A stretch of 64,000 nt of DNA. Source: Marinococcus halophilus. GTDB lineage: Bacteria; Bacillota; Bacilli; Bacillales; Marinococcaceae. Every line of letters begins with the position of its first letter. The stretch's first letter is position 1. Shown here piece after piece: positions 1 through 8,455 of the stretch. The notes under the pieces are model-generated. The model had not been told where the DNA came from and made no database searches. It saw only the letters and a list, made by a program, of their open reading frames with translations. Both the position numbers and the translations under genes were made by a program. Location: the NCBI RefSeq assembly GCF_002265875.1, contig NZ_NPFA01000006.1:150-64149 (forward strand). The letters run 5' to 3'.

Positions 1-116
1 CGGGCGATCACCTCACTGGTGGCCGGATTGTACACCTGGTCGGTGGCGGACCGGGAGGTCACCCATTCGCCGCCGATAAAATTTTTTAAGGTCGTTACTG
101 CTTGTTCCTTCATCAT
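1..116 (-). CDS. mmsA: methylmalonate/malonate-semialdehyde dehydrogenase, N-terminal part
   Basis: Only the first 38 codons are in the window; the gene runs off the left edge. The visible N-terminus has LKNFIGGEWV at about residues 10-19 and NPAT a little later, typical of the CoA-acylating aldehyde dehydrogenases MmsA/IolA. The family oxidises malonate or methylmalonate semialdehyde to acetyl- or propionyl-CoA. The start is one of two adjacent ATG codons (116 or 113) behind an AAGGAAG ribosome site. The next gene on the same strand is an omega-amino acid aminotransferase whose product from beta-alanine would be malonate semialdehyde, which fits. Its base composition is richer in GC than the aminotransferase next door. 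Confidence 0.75.
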   Translation of the reverse strand, partial: MMKEQAVTTLKNFIGGEWVTSRSATDQVYNPATSEVIA

Positions 117-166
117 ATCGCTTCCTTTTCACTATTAGTTTAGAAGTAGTAACCTATTTCAAAAAA

Positions 167-1519
167 CTAAAGTTCTGTATTAAAGCCTTTACTTATTTTT
201 TCTACAATTGCCTCAAGATCTTTGTCTGAAATAGATAAAGGAGGAGCTAATGTGATAATATTATTAAAATCTTTGACAGTATCCCCATTTTTGCCAACAA
301 TTAAGCCTGCTGATTTACAATTTGCAATAATAGAAGCTACTACTTCATTAGAAGCAGGAATTTTTGTTTCTTTATCTGCTACAATCTCAATGCCAAATAG
401 CAAACCTTGATGACGAATGTCACCTACATTTTGATGTTCTTCTAAAAAAGAAAGCTTGGATCGCAATTTATTACCAAGCTCATTTGAGCGTTCTGGGAGA
501 TTTTCTTCTTCCATAATTTCTAAATTTCTCAAAGCTACCTCACAAGCGGCAGGATTTCCACCAAACGTATTAACATGACGAAAATGAGCGTCTTCCTTTT
601 CGGTGGCAAAAGCTTGATAAATTTCCTCTTTAACTGCGGTAGCAGCTAAGGGCAAATATCCACTAGTTATTCCTTTAGCCATAGAAACAATATCAGGTTG
701 AATATCGAAGTGCTGATAACCGAATTTCTTTCCAGTGCGACCGAAGCCACAAATAACTTCATCTATAATTAGTAAAATTCCATATCGTTGGCATATTTCT
801 TGTACTTTTTTTACGTAGGAAGGGTGAGGAATAAGAACACCGCCACCTGTAATTATCGGTTCCATAATGAAGCCTGCTACTGTTTCAGGACGCTCGTATC
901 GTATAGTTGCTTCTAATTTCTCTGCACAGATTATACTCCATTCTTCAAATGTATATTCAAGAGGTTTTCGGTATTCGTCAGGCGCTTCAACGTGTATAAA
1001 GCCAGGAGCTAACGGTTCATACATATATTTTCGTTGAGATTGTCCTGTAGCTGAGAGGGCAGCAAATGTATTTCCGTGATAAGAACGGTACCGGGAGATG
1101 AACTTGTAACGTCCTGGTTTAGAATTTTGATGGTGGTACTGTCTAGCAATCTTAAAAGCAGTTTCGTTAGCTTCAGAACCGCTATTCGAGAAGAAAATTT
1201 TATAGTGACCTTTAAGCCAATCATTTAATTTTTCTGAAAGCTTAATAGCTGGGAGATGGCTGCTAGAGAGTGGATAATAAGGTAAAGTATTCATTTGACT
1301 CTTGGCTGCCTCTGCTAATTCTTCTCTTCCATAGCCAACGTTTACGCACCATAATCCAGACATACCGTCTAAATATTTGTTCTCTTCAATATCAGTTATC
1401 CAAGCATTTTGAGCACTTTTAACAATCATAGTGTTTTGATTTTTTTTGTAGGGTTTTAAGTGATGCCACACGTATTTTTGGTCCTTGTCATAAAAATTTG
1501 AATGAGTATTAATATTCAT
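167..1519 (-). CDS. class III aminotransferase, omega-amino acid:pyruvate type
   Basis: A 450-residue PLP-dependent class III aminotransferase of the YhxA / omega-amino acid-pyruvate group. Visible landmarks are the phosphate-binding SGSEANE at about 113-119, the IIDEV segment with Asp253 that contacts the pyridine nitrogen, and the Schiff-base lysine Lys282 in SMAKGITSGY. The length is normal for the family. The likely reaction moves an amino group from beta-alanine or a similar omega-amino acid to pyruvate; exact substrate is inferred from the downstream semialdehyde dehydrogenase and the divergent PucR regulator. The gene is markedly AT-rich compared with most of the window. An ATCCTCC motif (AGGAGGAT on the coding strand) places the start at 1519. 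Confidence 0.85.
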   Translation of the reverse strand: MNINTHSNFYDKDQKYVWHHLKPYKKNQNTMIVKSAQNAWITDIEENKYLDGMSGLWCVNVGYGREELAEAAKSQMNTLPYYPLSSSHLPAIKLSEKLNDWLKGHYKIFFSNSGSEANETAFKIARQYHHQNSKPGRYKFISRYRSYHGNTFAALSATGQSQRKYMYEPLAPGFIHVEAPDEYRKPLEYTFEEWSIICAEKLEATIRYERPETVAGFIMEPIITGGGVLIPHPSYVKKVQEICQRYGILLIIDEVICGFGRTGKKFGYQHFDIQPDIVSMAKGITSGYLPLAATAVKEEIYQAFATEKEDAHFRHVNTFGGNPAACEVALRNLEIMEEENLPERSNELGNKLRSKLSFLEEHQNVGDIRHQGLLFGIEIVADKETKIPASNEVVASIIANCKSAGLIVGKNGDTVKDFNNIITLAPPLSISDKDLEAIVEKISKGFNTEL

Positions 1520-1547
1520 ATTATCCTCCTAGTACATTTTTAATTTT

Positions 1548-1561
1548 AGAAAGCGTTTACA
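1548..1561 (-). promoter_or_regulatory. cre-like catabolite repression site
   Basis: On the minus strand the site reads TGTAAACGCTTTCT, matching the CcpA consensus TGWAANCGNTNWCA at all but the last position. It lies 28 bases upstream of the aminotransferase start, in the divergent promoter region shared with the PucR gene. A roadblock or promoter-overlap role in glucose repression is inferred. Confidence 0.6.
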
Positions 1562-1658
1562 AAAATGGCTTATGAATTTAATGTAAGATATATATAGTGA
1601 AAATTCATTAGTCACAGTGTAAAAAAATTATAATTATTACTTAACATTTGGAGGTCTT

Positions 1659-3287
1659 ATGAATTCGATAACTGTGAATGAAATATTGAAAAATAATTTA
1701 TTTAAAAAAGCTGAGATCGTTTCTGGAAAGGGAGGATTGGAAAAGAGAGTACGCTGGGTTCATATTATGGAAGTTACTGATTTTTCGTCTTTACTTGACG
1801 GTCAAGAAATGATATTAACTACTGGCATAGGATTAAGTAATAATGAAGTCTCTCCACAGGAGTACCTAGAGCAGCTAATAGAAAAAGAAATTTCATGTAT
1901 ATGCATAGAGTTGGGGACCTACGTTAATGAAGTAGATGCTAAAATGATTGATTTATCTAACAAATTTTCCTTGCCTATTATTATATTTAAAGAAGAAGTT
2001 AAATTTGTAGAAATTACGCAATCTATTAATTCTTTATTGATAAATCGCCATTATAATAATCTAAAGAAGTTAGACAGTTTGTCTCAACAATTTCAATCTT
2101 TTGCGGCGGTTCCAAATGGGTATGTGAAGGTTATTAAATGTTTACATGATTATGTTAAGTTTCCCACAGTATATATTTCTACTAATAATGATATACTCTT
2201 TTTTCCTGAATTAGAAAGGAAAGAATGGGAAACACATATCTCAAAAATTCAAGAACTAAACGACCATAATACAAAAAGTATTGATATTAATTTTGGTAAT
2301 AAAAGAATAGTTTTGAAACGAATAGAAATTTTAAATCAATTATGGGGGACCTTAGCAATAATAATTCCCATAGAAGAACCCAATGAATTAATTAACTTAA
2401 TGTTAGATAGAGCTTCTATGACTATTAGCAATCAACTATTATATAATAGGTTCCAAGAAGAAAAAAAATTACATGAGGAACAAGCATGGGTTAATGAGAT
2501 TATACATCAAAATATTACTGACGAGGCAACAGCTCGAGCTCAATTAGGCACCTTGAATATAGATAGAAATAAAATAAATTATTTTGTTTTCACATTAGAG
2601 GGGCAAGTGTCAAAAAAGAATTTTGATAATTTTTCTTCAAACAATGCTTACTACCATTTGGCTTTAGTGTTAAGAAACTATTTTAAACAAAAGGGGCATT
2701 ATCCTTTTATTAATCAAATGAAAGATTCCCAATTTGTAGCCATCATATTAAACTCTGAGTCTAGTAGTATTAATAAGACTGAACTATTAGATATAGAAAG
2801 TTTTCTTGAAAAAAATACAAATGAATTTATTAATTATGAATATGGAATCAGTCAAATATACCACCAATTAATTGAAGCAAGTAATGCTTATAGAGAAACC
2901 ACACAAGTAATTCAAACGGGGCGAATGCTTCAAAATCAAGAAGTAAATGTTTCTCCATTTTTCAGTGATCTAGGAGCCTACCAGATGCTATACAATTTAA
3001 AAGATAATTACGATATTAGCGAGTTTGTAACAGAGCAGTTAGGTCCTACGTTTTGGAAGGAATTAAATAAGAATCCCTACCTATATAACACACTTCGTGA
3101 ATACCTAAGGTGCCAATGTGTAAAGAAAGATACAGCCAAACAACTATATATTGCTCGACAAACTTTATACTATCGTTTAGAAAAAATTGAAAATTACTTA
3201 GGGTATAAAATAAAAGATAATTATCAAAAAAGATTAGGATTAGAATTAGCTATCTTGTTTGCTGATATGCTGCCCATGAAAAAATAG
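1659..3287 (+). CDS. PucR-family transcriptional regulator
   Basis: A 542-residue regulator with the standard PucR layout: an N-terminal PucR sensor domain (about 8-125), a middle GGDEF-like/CdaR region, and a C-terminal PucR helix-turn-helix (about 475-525) containing the typical arrangement TAKQLYIARQTLYYRLEKIE. The family activates or represses purine, amino acid and omega-amino acid catabolism genes in response to a pathway intermediate. It is divergent from the aminotransferase with a 139-base AT-rich intergenic region, so control of that operon is likely. A TTTGGAGG ribosome site precedes the ATG. Like the aminotransferase it is strongly AT-rich, suggesting the two were acquired together. 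Confidence 0.88.
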   Translation: MNSITVNEILKNNLFKKAEIVSGKGGLEKRVRWVHIMEVTDFSSLLDGQEMILTTGIGLSNNEVSPQEYLEQLIEKEISCICIELGTYVNEVDAKMIDLSNKFSLPIIIFKEEVKFVEITQSINSLLINRHYNNLKKLDSLSQQFQSFAAVPNGYVKVIKCLHDYVKFPTVYISTNNDILFFPELERKEWETHISKIQELNDHNTKSIDINFGNKRIVLKRIEILNQLWGTLAIIIPIEEPNELINLMLDRASMTISNQLLYNRFQEEKKLHEEQAWVNEIIHQNITDEATARAQLGTLNIDRNKINYFVFTLEGQVSKKNFDNFSSNNAYYHLALVLRNYFKQKGHYPFINQMKDSQFVAIILNSESSSINKTELLDIESFLEKNTNEFINYEYGISQIYHQLIEASNAYRETTQVIQTGRMLQNQEVNVSPFFSDLGAYQMLYNLKDNYDISEFVTEQLGPTFWKELNKNPYLYNTLREYLRCQCVKKDTAKQLYIARQTLYYRLEKIENYLGYKIKDNYQKRLGLELAILFADMLPMKK

Positions 3288-3768
3288 TTATGTACTATTT
3301 TTACTTCTTCCTGGGAACAGGGACCTCATAGGGAAATTTTCTGGTGAAGGCAGAATGAAATCCGGAGTTAAAAAATAATCAAAATAAATTTTAAGATCTT
3401 TAGGGTGAATTTTAACTAAAACGACAAGGTGTATGAACATGCAGTTAGACACGTGTGACAAATGTTCTGAAAAATTTGAAACATTAACGGCAATAGGCGC
3501 TAACGAGTATTGCGATGGCTATCTAGAAGATTCCTCTTATTGCGATGAATGAAGTGAATTAATAGTAGAATACAAAACTAAACATACGGATGCCCAAGAC
3601 GGAGAACTTTGCTAACATTGAGTTCTGCCATACAAGATTATCATGAGAGAAAATCAGACCACAGTTGGTCCAATGTCGATGAATTCAGAATTTGTGATCA
3701 TTTTGGCAAAAATAGAGTTTACAGACAAGGCACAGGGGCTGAACCATTTTTGGGCCAGCCCCTTTCAT
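3288..3768. other. 481-base gap between pucR and the alcohol dehydrogenase
   Basis: Apart from the interrupted small frame at 3433-3615, no gene is supported here. An inverted repeat at about 3735-3766 (GGGGCTG ... CAGCCCC) lies just past the 3' end of the minus-strand oxidoreductase gene and could end its transcript, but no U-run follows it. Longer open frames crossing this stretch run antisense through the oxidoreductase gene and are not convincing. Confidence 0.5.
3433..3615 (+). pseudogene. small CxxC protein interrupted by an in-frame TGA
   Basis: The frame opens with ATG at 3433 behind a weak AAGGTG and stops at TGA 3550-3552 after 39 residues. It shows CDKC near the N-terminus and CDE directly before the TGA. 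If the TGA replaced a cysteine codon the second motif would read CDEC, giving a two-CxxC zinc-ribbon-like protein, and the same frame continues for 20 more codons to TAA at 3613. This pattern suggests a one-base nonsense change (TGC or TGT to TGA) in a small zinc-binding protein. I do not recognise the family. A genuine 39-residue protein or a chance frame are the alternatives. Confidence 0.35.
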
Positions 3769-4785
3769 TTACTCCCAGTCTTCGAGCACGATTTTTCCGA
3801 TCGCTTTTCCCGACTCCACTTTACGGTGCGCTTCTTTCATTTGGTTGGCATTCAACGGCGTCAGCGTTTCGGTCAGCGTTGGCTTAATGGTTCCCTGGTC
3901 AAACAGATCAGCCAGCTCGCCCAAAATAACGTGCTGGCGGATCATATCCTCTGTCTGGTACATCGGCCGTGTGAACATAAATTCCCACATAAAGGCGACG
4001 CTTTTTGCCTGCAGGTCGGTCAGCTGCAGCGGCTTCTCTGTCTCCACAATCGAGCAGATGGCTCCCTGCGGACGGATGCACTCCGCCATGCTATCCCAGT
4101 GCTGCGCCGTGTCGGTAAAGCAGAGAATATAATCCACTCCGTCATAGCCTGCATCCTGAAGCTGTTTTAACAGCGGCTGATGATGATTGATCACTTTGTC
4201 TGCACCCATTTGCTCGCACCAGGCGGTGGTCTCTTCACGCGAAGCAGTAGCCACTACATCGAGTCCGGCCCATTTAGCGAGCTGAATTGCAATAGAACCA
4301 ACTCCGCCGGCACCGTTCAGTACAAGTACCGAAGAGCCGCGGTCCCGTTCGGGCACGATGCCGATCCGGTCAAACATCGCTTCGTATGCAGTAATGGCCG
4401 TTAAAGGCATGGCGGCACTTTCGGCCATGGAAAGCTGTTTCGGGCGTCTTCCCACGACACGCTCGTCCACCAGATGATATTCCTGATTGGAGCCGGAACG
4501 CTGATTGCTTCCGGCGTAATACACTTCATCGCCGGACTGGAACAGGGAAGCTTCTTCGCCCGCAGCTTCAATTATGCCGGCAGCGTCGAAGCCGAGTATC
4601 TGCGGCTGCTCTTCCTCCGTCCCTTCATTTGCGCCGCGGATTTTTGTATCCACGGGATTTACGGAGACAGCCTGGACACGCACAAGCAGGTCCCGCCCTT
4701 TCGGTTCGGGCTTTGCTATGTCAAACATTTCAAAGCTGGCGTCCTCTTCAATTGGAAGGTGCTTTTTAAAGCCTATTGCCTTCAC
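3769..4785 (-). CDS. zinc-type alcohol dehydrogenase/quinone oxidoreductase family protein
   Basis: A medium-chain dehydrogenase/reductase of about 338 residues, most like the COG0604 group named zinc-binding alcohol dehydrogenase family protein. The N-terminal GroES-like half contains VSVNPVDTKIRGA; the nucleotide-binding half has the glycine-rich NGAGGVGSIAIQLAKW near residue 150. No structural-zinc cysteine cluster is visible, so an NADPH-dependent quinone or enone reductase role is more likely than alcohol oxidation. I place the start at GTG 4785, giving V-K-A-I-G-F, because AAGAAGGGA sits at the right spacing; the upstream ATG would add 25 residues lacking family resemblance. It is a single-gene unit divergent from the hemolysin III gene. 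Confidence 0.82.
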   Translation of the reverse strand: MKAIGFKKHLPIEEDASFEMFDIAKPEPKGRDLLVRVQAVSVNPVDTKIRGANEGTEEEQPQILGFDAAGIIEAAGEEASLFQSGDEVYYAGSNQRSGSNQEYHLVDERVVGRRPKQLSMAESAAMPLTAITAYEAMFDRIGIVPERDRGSSVLVLNGAGGVGSIAIQLAKWAGLDVVATASREETTAWCEQMGADKVINHHQPLLKQLQDAGYDGVDYILCFTDTAQHWDSMAECIRPQGAICSIVETEKPLQLTDLQAKSVAFMWEFMFTRPMYQTEDMIRQHVILGELADLFDQGTIKPTLTETLTPLNANQMKEAHRKVESGKAIGKIVLEDWE

Positions 4786-4904
4786 TATAATCCCTTCTTT
4801 CTTCACTTGGTTAGAACCACTCTTGTTTCTCATACCCATCCAGTTCCATCCGGCAAACAACCCGAAGCCGCTTATGCCTGTTCGAAATTTCCGTTGAATT
4901 AGGT

Positions 4905-4910
4905 TATAAT
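4905..4910 (+). promoter_or_regulatory. -10 element TATAAT of the hemolysin III gene
   Basis: A perfect TATAAT lies 34 bases upstream of the start codon of the next plus-strand gene. A weak TTCGAA at 4881-4886 could act as the -35 element with an 18-base spacer. Confidence 0.5.
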
Positions 4911-4943
4911 AAAAGCACTAATTTTAAGGAAAGAAGGCGGCGT

Positions 4944-5591
4944 ATGCAGGATCAAACCCACACATTCACCAAACGGGAGGAATTTGCCAACGCGCTCACG
5001 CACGGCATCGGAGCAATGCTAAGTGTGGCTGCACTTGTTGTGATGATTGTTTTTGCTTCCATGAATGCTTCGTCCCTCCATGTGGTGAGCGTTTCTATCT
5101 TCGGCACATCCATGCTTCTTTCCTACGTCTGCTCCACTCTGCTTCACAGCTTTCCTGCAGGAAAGCTCAAAGACCTGTTCGAGGTCTTTGATCACTCTGC
5201 CATCTATATATTCATTGCCGGTACGTATACGCCATTTCTATTTCATGCACTGGAAGGCATCTTAAGCTGGACGCTGTTTGGCATTGTCTGGGGCATTGCT
5301 TTTGTCGGCATTCTTTTCAAAGCCTTTTTCAGCAAGCGTTTTCGCATTCTTTCAACCTTGTTTTACATCGGTATGGGCTGGATTATCATTATTGCCTGGC
5401 CCGCGCTTGTGAGTGCCCTTCCACCCGGCGGCCTCGTGCTTCTCGTTACCGGAGGTATATTGTACACAGCCGGCACCGTCTTCTACATGTGGCGGAGCTT
5501 TCCTTTCCACCATGCCGTCTGGCACTTTTTTGTCCTCGCCGGCTCTACGGCTCATTTCGCTGCCGTATTTTTTTACATCATCCCTTTATAG
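4944..5591 (+). CDS. hemolysin III (HlyIII/PAQR) family membrane protein
   Basis: A 215-residue integral membrane protein with seven predicted hydrophobic segments. Family signatures are all present: NALTHGIGA near the N-terminus, FDHSAIYIFIAGTYTPF around residues 85-101, and the C-terminal HAVWHFFVLAGSTAHF. The conserved His and Asp residues in these motifs form the putative zinc site of PAQR-type proteins. Bacterial relatives (YplQ in Bacillus subtilis, TrhA in Escherichia coli) are tied to membrane homeostasis; haemolytic activity is not established for most. AAGGAAAGAAGG gives a ribosome site. A terminator follows directly, so it is monocistronic. Confidence 0.92.
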   Translation: MQDQTHTFTKREEFANALTHGIGAMLSVAALVVMIVFASMNASSLHVVSVSIFGTSMLLSYVCSTLLHSFPAGKLKDLFEVFDHSAIYIFIAGTYTPFLFHALEGILSWTLFGIVWGIAFVGILFKAFFSKRFRILSTLFYIGMGWIIIIAWPALVSALPPGGLVLLVTGGILYTAGTVFYMWRSFPFHHAVWHFFVLAGSTAHFAAVFFYIIPL

Positions 5592-5601
5592 ACCTTTCTT
5601 C

Positions 5602-5635
5602 GTCTCCCACGGCCCGGCCGGCGGGAGACTTTTTT
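5602..5635 (+). terminator. intrinsic terminator after the hemolysin III gene
   Basis: GTCTCCC pairs with GGGAGAC around a GC-rich loop and is followed by TTTTTT. Confidence 0.8.
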
Positions 5636-5664
5636 GCCAACATTTCCTTGTGCCATTATTCTTT

Positions 5665-5691
5665 GTTTGACTCCTTCTTCTGCACGGGTAA
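5665..5691 (+). promoter_or_regulatory. candidate sigma-B promoter of the aldo/keto reductase
   Basis: GTTTGA at 5665-5670 and GGGTAA at 5686-5691, 15 bases apart, resemble the general-stress sigma-B pattern GTTTAA / GGGTAT. The B. subtilis relative YhdN (general stress protein 69) is sigma-B dependent, which supports the reading. A sigma-A reading, TTGACT with TAAAAG at 16 bases, is also possible. Confidence 0.45.
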
Positions 5692-5731
5692 AAGCTAATA
5701 TTAAATACAAACCGAGTGGAGGCAACAATTA

Positions 5732-6736
5732 ATGGAACGAATCTTATTGGGAGAAACAGACATCGAAGTGTCACGTGTAGGCCTGGGAACATGGGCTATG
5801 GGTGGTGTGCTCTGGCAGAATGAGCCGGATGAACAGGCCGCAGTGAAAACAATCCGGCAGGCACTCGATATAGGCATTACCACTATTGATACGGCACCGG
5901 ATTACGGTCTGGGAAATTCCGAAACGTTTATTGGAAAAGCTTTAAATCAGGCGGGCACTCCAAGGGAGCAAGTACAGCTGTTTGGAAAGCCCGGCGTTAA
6001 CTGGAACGAAGACAAAGAGCTTTTCCGGGACATGCGTCCGGATAAAGTAGAAACGGAAATAGATAATACACTGCGCCGGCTGAACACGGACTATTTGGAT
6101 TTATATCAAATTCACTGGCCGGATCATGAAACCGGCATGGAAGATATGGGCAATGTTATGAATAAGCTGTACGAAAAAGGAAAAATCCGCGCTATTGGTG
6201 TAAGTAATTTCACTCCGGACGAGATGGAAGAATTGCGCCAGTACGTGCCGCTTCATGTCACGCAAAACCAGTACAATATGTTCCAGCGGGAGTTGAAGCC
6301 GTGGTTTGAATATGCCGAACGCAACCATATTGCAGGTATTACCTGGGGCACGTTCGCACACAGTCTTCTGACTGGCAAGGTGGATGCCCAAAGCACGTTT
6401 ACAGATGAAGACATCCGCGCAAGTCTGCCTCTGTACCAGAGCAATAGCAGAAACTACTATTTGGCAGCAGTCAGAGAACTGCAGGAGTTCGCTCACGAGC
6501 GAAACAAAACCATCGCCCAGCTTGCAGCACGCTGGACACTTGAAAACAGCGGTATAAGCATGTGCCTCTGGGGCGCAAGAACCCCGGAGCAGATCAAAGA
6601 AGCCGAAGGCGTTGATGGCTGGATACTCGACCAGGAAGAAATGGAGCATATTGAAGATATTCTTGCCAAACACGTCCCTTCGCTTCAGAACAATCAATTA
6701 AATATTTACGCCCCGCCTGAACGTTCAGACGTATAA
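5732..6736 (+). CDS. aldo/keto reductase, YhdN (GSP69)-like
   Basis: A 334-residue NADP(H)-dependent aldo/keto reductase barrel. The catalytic tetrad is readable: Asp53 and Tyr58 in TTIDTAPDYG, Lys86 in LFGKPG and His128 in LYQIHW. It begins with the family's GETDIEVSRVGLGTWAMGG. Closest described relatives are the B. subtilis AKR11 proteins YhdN and IolS, cytosolic enzymes reducing reactive aldehydes and ketones. Residues before the catalytic lysine (LFGK rather than the usual ATK) differ from YhdN. GAGTGGAGGCAAC gives the ribosome site. It stands alone between two terminators, and the upstream region carries a sigma-B-like promoter, so stress induction is likely. Confidence 0.88.
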   Translation: MERILLGETDIEVSRVGLGTWAMGGVLWQNEPDEQAAVKTIRQALDIGITTIDTAPDYGLGNSETFIGKALNQAGTPREQVQLFGKPGVNWNEDKELFRDMRPDKVETEIDNTLRRLNTDYLDLYQIHWPDHETGMEDMGNVMNKLYEKGKIRAIGVSNFTPDEMEELRQYVPLHVTQNQYNMFQRELKPWFEYAERNHIAGITWGTFAHSLLTGKVDAQSTFTDEDIRASLPLYQSNSRNYYLAAVRELQEFAHERNKTIAQLAARWTLENSGISMCLWGARTPEQIKEAEGVDGWILDQEEMEHIEDILAKHVPSLQNNQLNIYAPPERSDV

Positions 6737-6777
6737 ATATATCAATTGGTTGAAAAACAAACGAAATACCTTAAAAG

Positions 6778-6804
6778 AACCCGTCCATTTAGGGCGGGTT
6801 TTTT
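6778..6804 (+). terminator. intrinsic terminator after the aldo/keto reductase
   Basis: AACCCGTCC / GGGCGGGTT hairpin followed by a run of T. Confidence 0.8.
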
Positions 6805-6918
6805 AATCCCAAACAGTGTAATGACGGTGTTGTTCAAACTGTACCTGACGCCGGGGCCAACGCGCTCGAATATTAATTTGTTATAATAGAGTCAAATTAC
6901 GTCAAAAGGATGTTTTGC

Positions 6919-7215
6919 TTGCCAACACGCGCCCACGCCTATATCAATACTGCCCTGGCCATTCTGACCGTTTACGCTGTGTTGTTGACGACCCGGCTGT
7001 TTTTCGACACCCACGAGCTTCTCGTTTTCATCACGCACCCGCTTTTCTTAATTCTTCCTGTCGGCCTCACGGTGGCAGGGCTGAGGTACTTTGTCGTTTA
7101 TATTGAAGAGAAAAACAAAAAACGCTTCCTTTATTTTTTAATCTCCGGAAGCGCCGCGCTATTTCTGCTGTTTTTATTATTTTTATATATTATTTCCAGG
7201 CTTGTTGCCCTTTGA
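6919..7215 (+). CDS. small membrane protein of unknown function
   Basis: A 98-residue protein with three hydrophobic segments (about 10-26, 37-57 and 73-96) separated by a short basic cytoplasmic-type loop (EEKNKKR). I do not recognise the family. The start is placed at TTG 6919, since AAAGGATG at 6905-6912 forms a ribosome site about seven bases ahead; the ATG at 6910 overlaps that site and would be a poor start. A TATAAT at 6882-6887 is a likely -10 element. The methionine-synthase-like gene follows 73 bases later on the same strand and could be cotranscribed. Confidence 0.6.
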   Translation: MPTRAHAYINTALAILTVYAVLLTTRLFFDTHELLVFITHPLFLILPVGLTVAGLRYFVVYIEEKNKKRFLYFLISGSAALFLLFLLFLYIISRLVAL

Positions 7216-7288
7216 AACAATTTACTTCTATTCAAAATTTTGATAAGCTTCAAGATATTTCATCAATCGTTTTTAAAGGAGAGAGAGT

Positions 7289-8407
7289 ATGGCACAATCA
7301 GCATCCTGGCGGACAAAAGCTCCCTATCGGGCGGATCAGGTGGGAAGCCTTTTACGTACGGCCGCCATCAAAGACGCACGGGAAAATTACGCGAATGGCT
7401 CTATTTCCACGGAAGAACTGCGCCGTGTAGAAGATAAAGAAATCGAGCGCGTCGTTGAAAAGCAAAAAGAAACAGGACTTCAGGCTGTGACAGACGGAGA
7501 ATTCCGTCGTGCCTGGTGGCATTTTGATTTTCTTGAAGACCTGATCGGCGTGGAAGCCTATGAAAAAGATTCCGGCATCCAGTTTGAAGGAGTGCAGACG
7601 AAAGCACGCGGGATCAAGGTAACTGGAAAAATTGACTTTAGCGATAAGCATCCTATGCTTGAAGATTTCCGCTACCTTCATCAGATTACCGGAAGTACAG
7701 AAGCTAAGTTCACAATTCCAAGCCCGAATATGCTTCACCTCCGGGGCGAGATCGACACCGATTTATACAGTGGCCCAGAAGATATGATCGATGACCTGGC
7801 CAAAGCATATCAGAAAGCGATACAGGCATTCTATGACGCCGGCTGCCGCTACCTGCAGCTTGACGACACATCCTGGGCCCACCTGTGCTCCGAAGAACAG
7901 ATCAAGCACATGGAGCAGGAAGGAATCAATCACCGTTCCCTTGTGGAACGCCATGCCCGGGCGGTCAATGAATCTGTAGCCTATAAGCCGGAGGACATGA
8001 CCATTACTATGCACATCTGCCGCGGCAACTTCCGTTCCACATGGTTTTCTTCCGGCGGATACGAGCCGGTAGCTGATATTTTATTCGGCAGCGTCAACGT
8101 TGACGGGTTTTTCCTGGAATATGACAATGACCGGGCCGGCGATTTCAAACCACTTCGCTTCATTAATCGCAAAAACGTTCAGGTGATCCTTGGCCTGATT
8201 ACTTCTAAAAGCGGCGACCTTGAAAATGCTGACGACGTGAAAGCCAGGATCAGGGAAGCTTCTGAGTATGTGCCGCTCGAGCAGCTCTGCCTGAGTCCTC
8301 AATGCGGATTTGCTTCGACAGAAGAAGGAAATATTTTAACCGAAGACGAACAGTGGAAAAAACTGGAGCATGTTGTGACTATTGCCAAAGATGTATGGCA
8401 GGGATAA
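7289..8407 (+). CDS. cobalamin-independent methionine synthase-like protein (YxjG/YxjH family)
   Basis: A 372-residue protein equivalent to the C-terminal catalytic barrel of MetE (COG0620), as in B. subtilis YxjG and YxjH. The zinc-site motifs are visible: HICRGN in the middle of the protein and LSPQCGF near the C-terminus, with the DGEFRR segment near residue 66. The family transfers methyl groups to homocysteine or related thiols using donors other than folate triglutamate; the exact donor here is unknown. B. subtilis yxjG and yxjH lie behind SAM (S-box) riboswitches, but only 73 bases separate this gene from the one upstream and no S-box is visible. AAAGGAGAGAGAG gives a strong ribosome site. 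Confidence 0.85.
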   Translation: MAQSASWRTKAPYRADQVGSLLRTAAIKDARENYANGSISTEELRRVEDKEIERVVEKQKETGLQAVTDGEFRRAWWHFDFLEDLIGVEAYEKDSGIQFEGVQTKARGIKVTGKIDFSDKHPMLEDFRYLHQITGSTEAKFTIPSPNMLHLRGEIDTDLYSGPEDMIDDLAKAYQKAIQAFYDAGCRYLQLDDTSWAHLCSEEQIKHMEQEGINHRSLVERHARAVNESVAYKPEDMTITMHICRGNFRSTWFSSGGYEPVADILFGSVNVDGFFLEYDNDRAGDFKPLRFINRKNVQVILGLITSKSGDLENADDVKARIREASEYVPLEQLCLSPQCGFASTEEGNILTEDEQWKKLEHVVTIAKDVWQG

Positions 8408-8413
8408 CACCAA

Positions 8414-8447
8414 AAAGCAGGGCCGAAAATTTCGGCCCTGCTTTTTT
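8414..8447. terminator. intrinsic terminator between convergent genes
   Basis: A perfect stem AGCAGGGCCGAAA / TTTCGGCCCTGCT with A and T tracts on its two sides serves the plus-strand gene and probably also the convergent minus-strand gene ending at 8456. Confidence 0.85.
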
Positions 8448-8455
8448 GATTATCT

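Noticed and set aside
3609-4902. Several plus-strand frames across the alcohol dehydrogenase
   Set aside because: They are antisense shadows of a well-supported dehydrogenase gene and lack ribosome sites or recognisable domains.
7216-7288. SAM riboswitch expected upstream of a YxjG/YxjH-like gene
   Set aside because: The gap is 73 bases and has none of the S-box conserved blocks.
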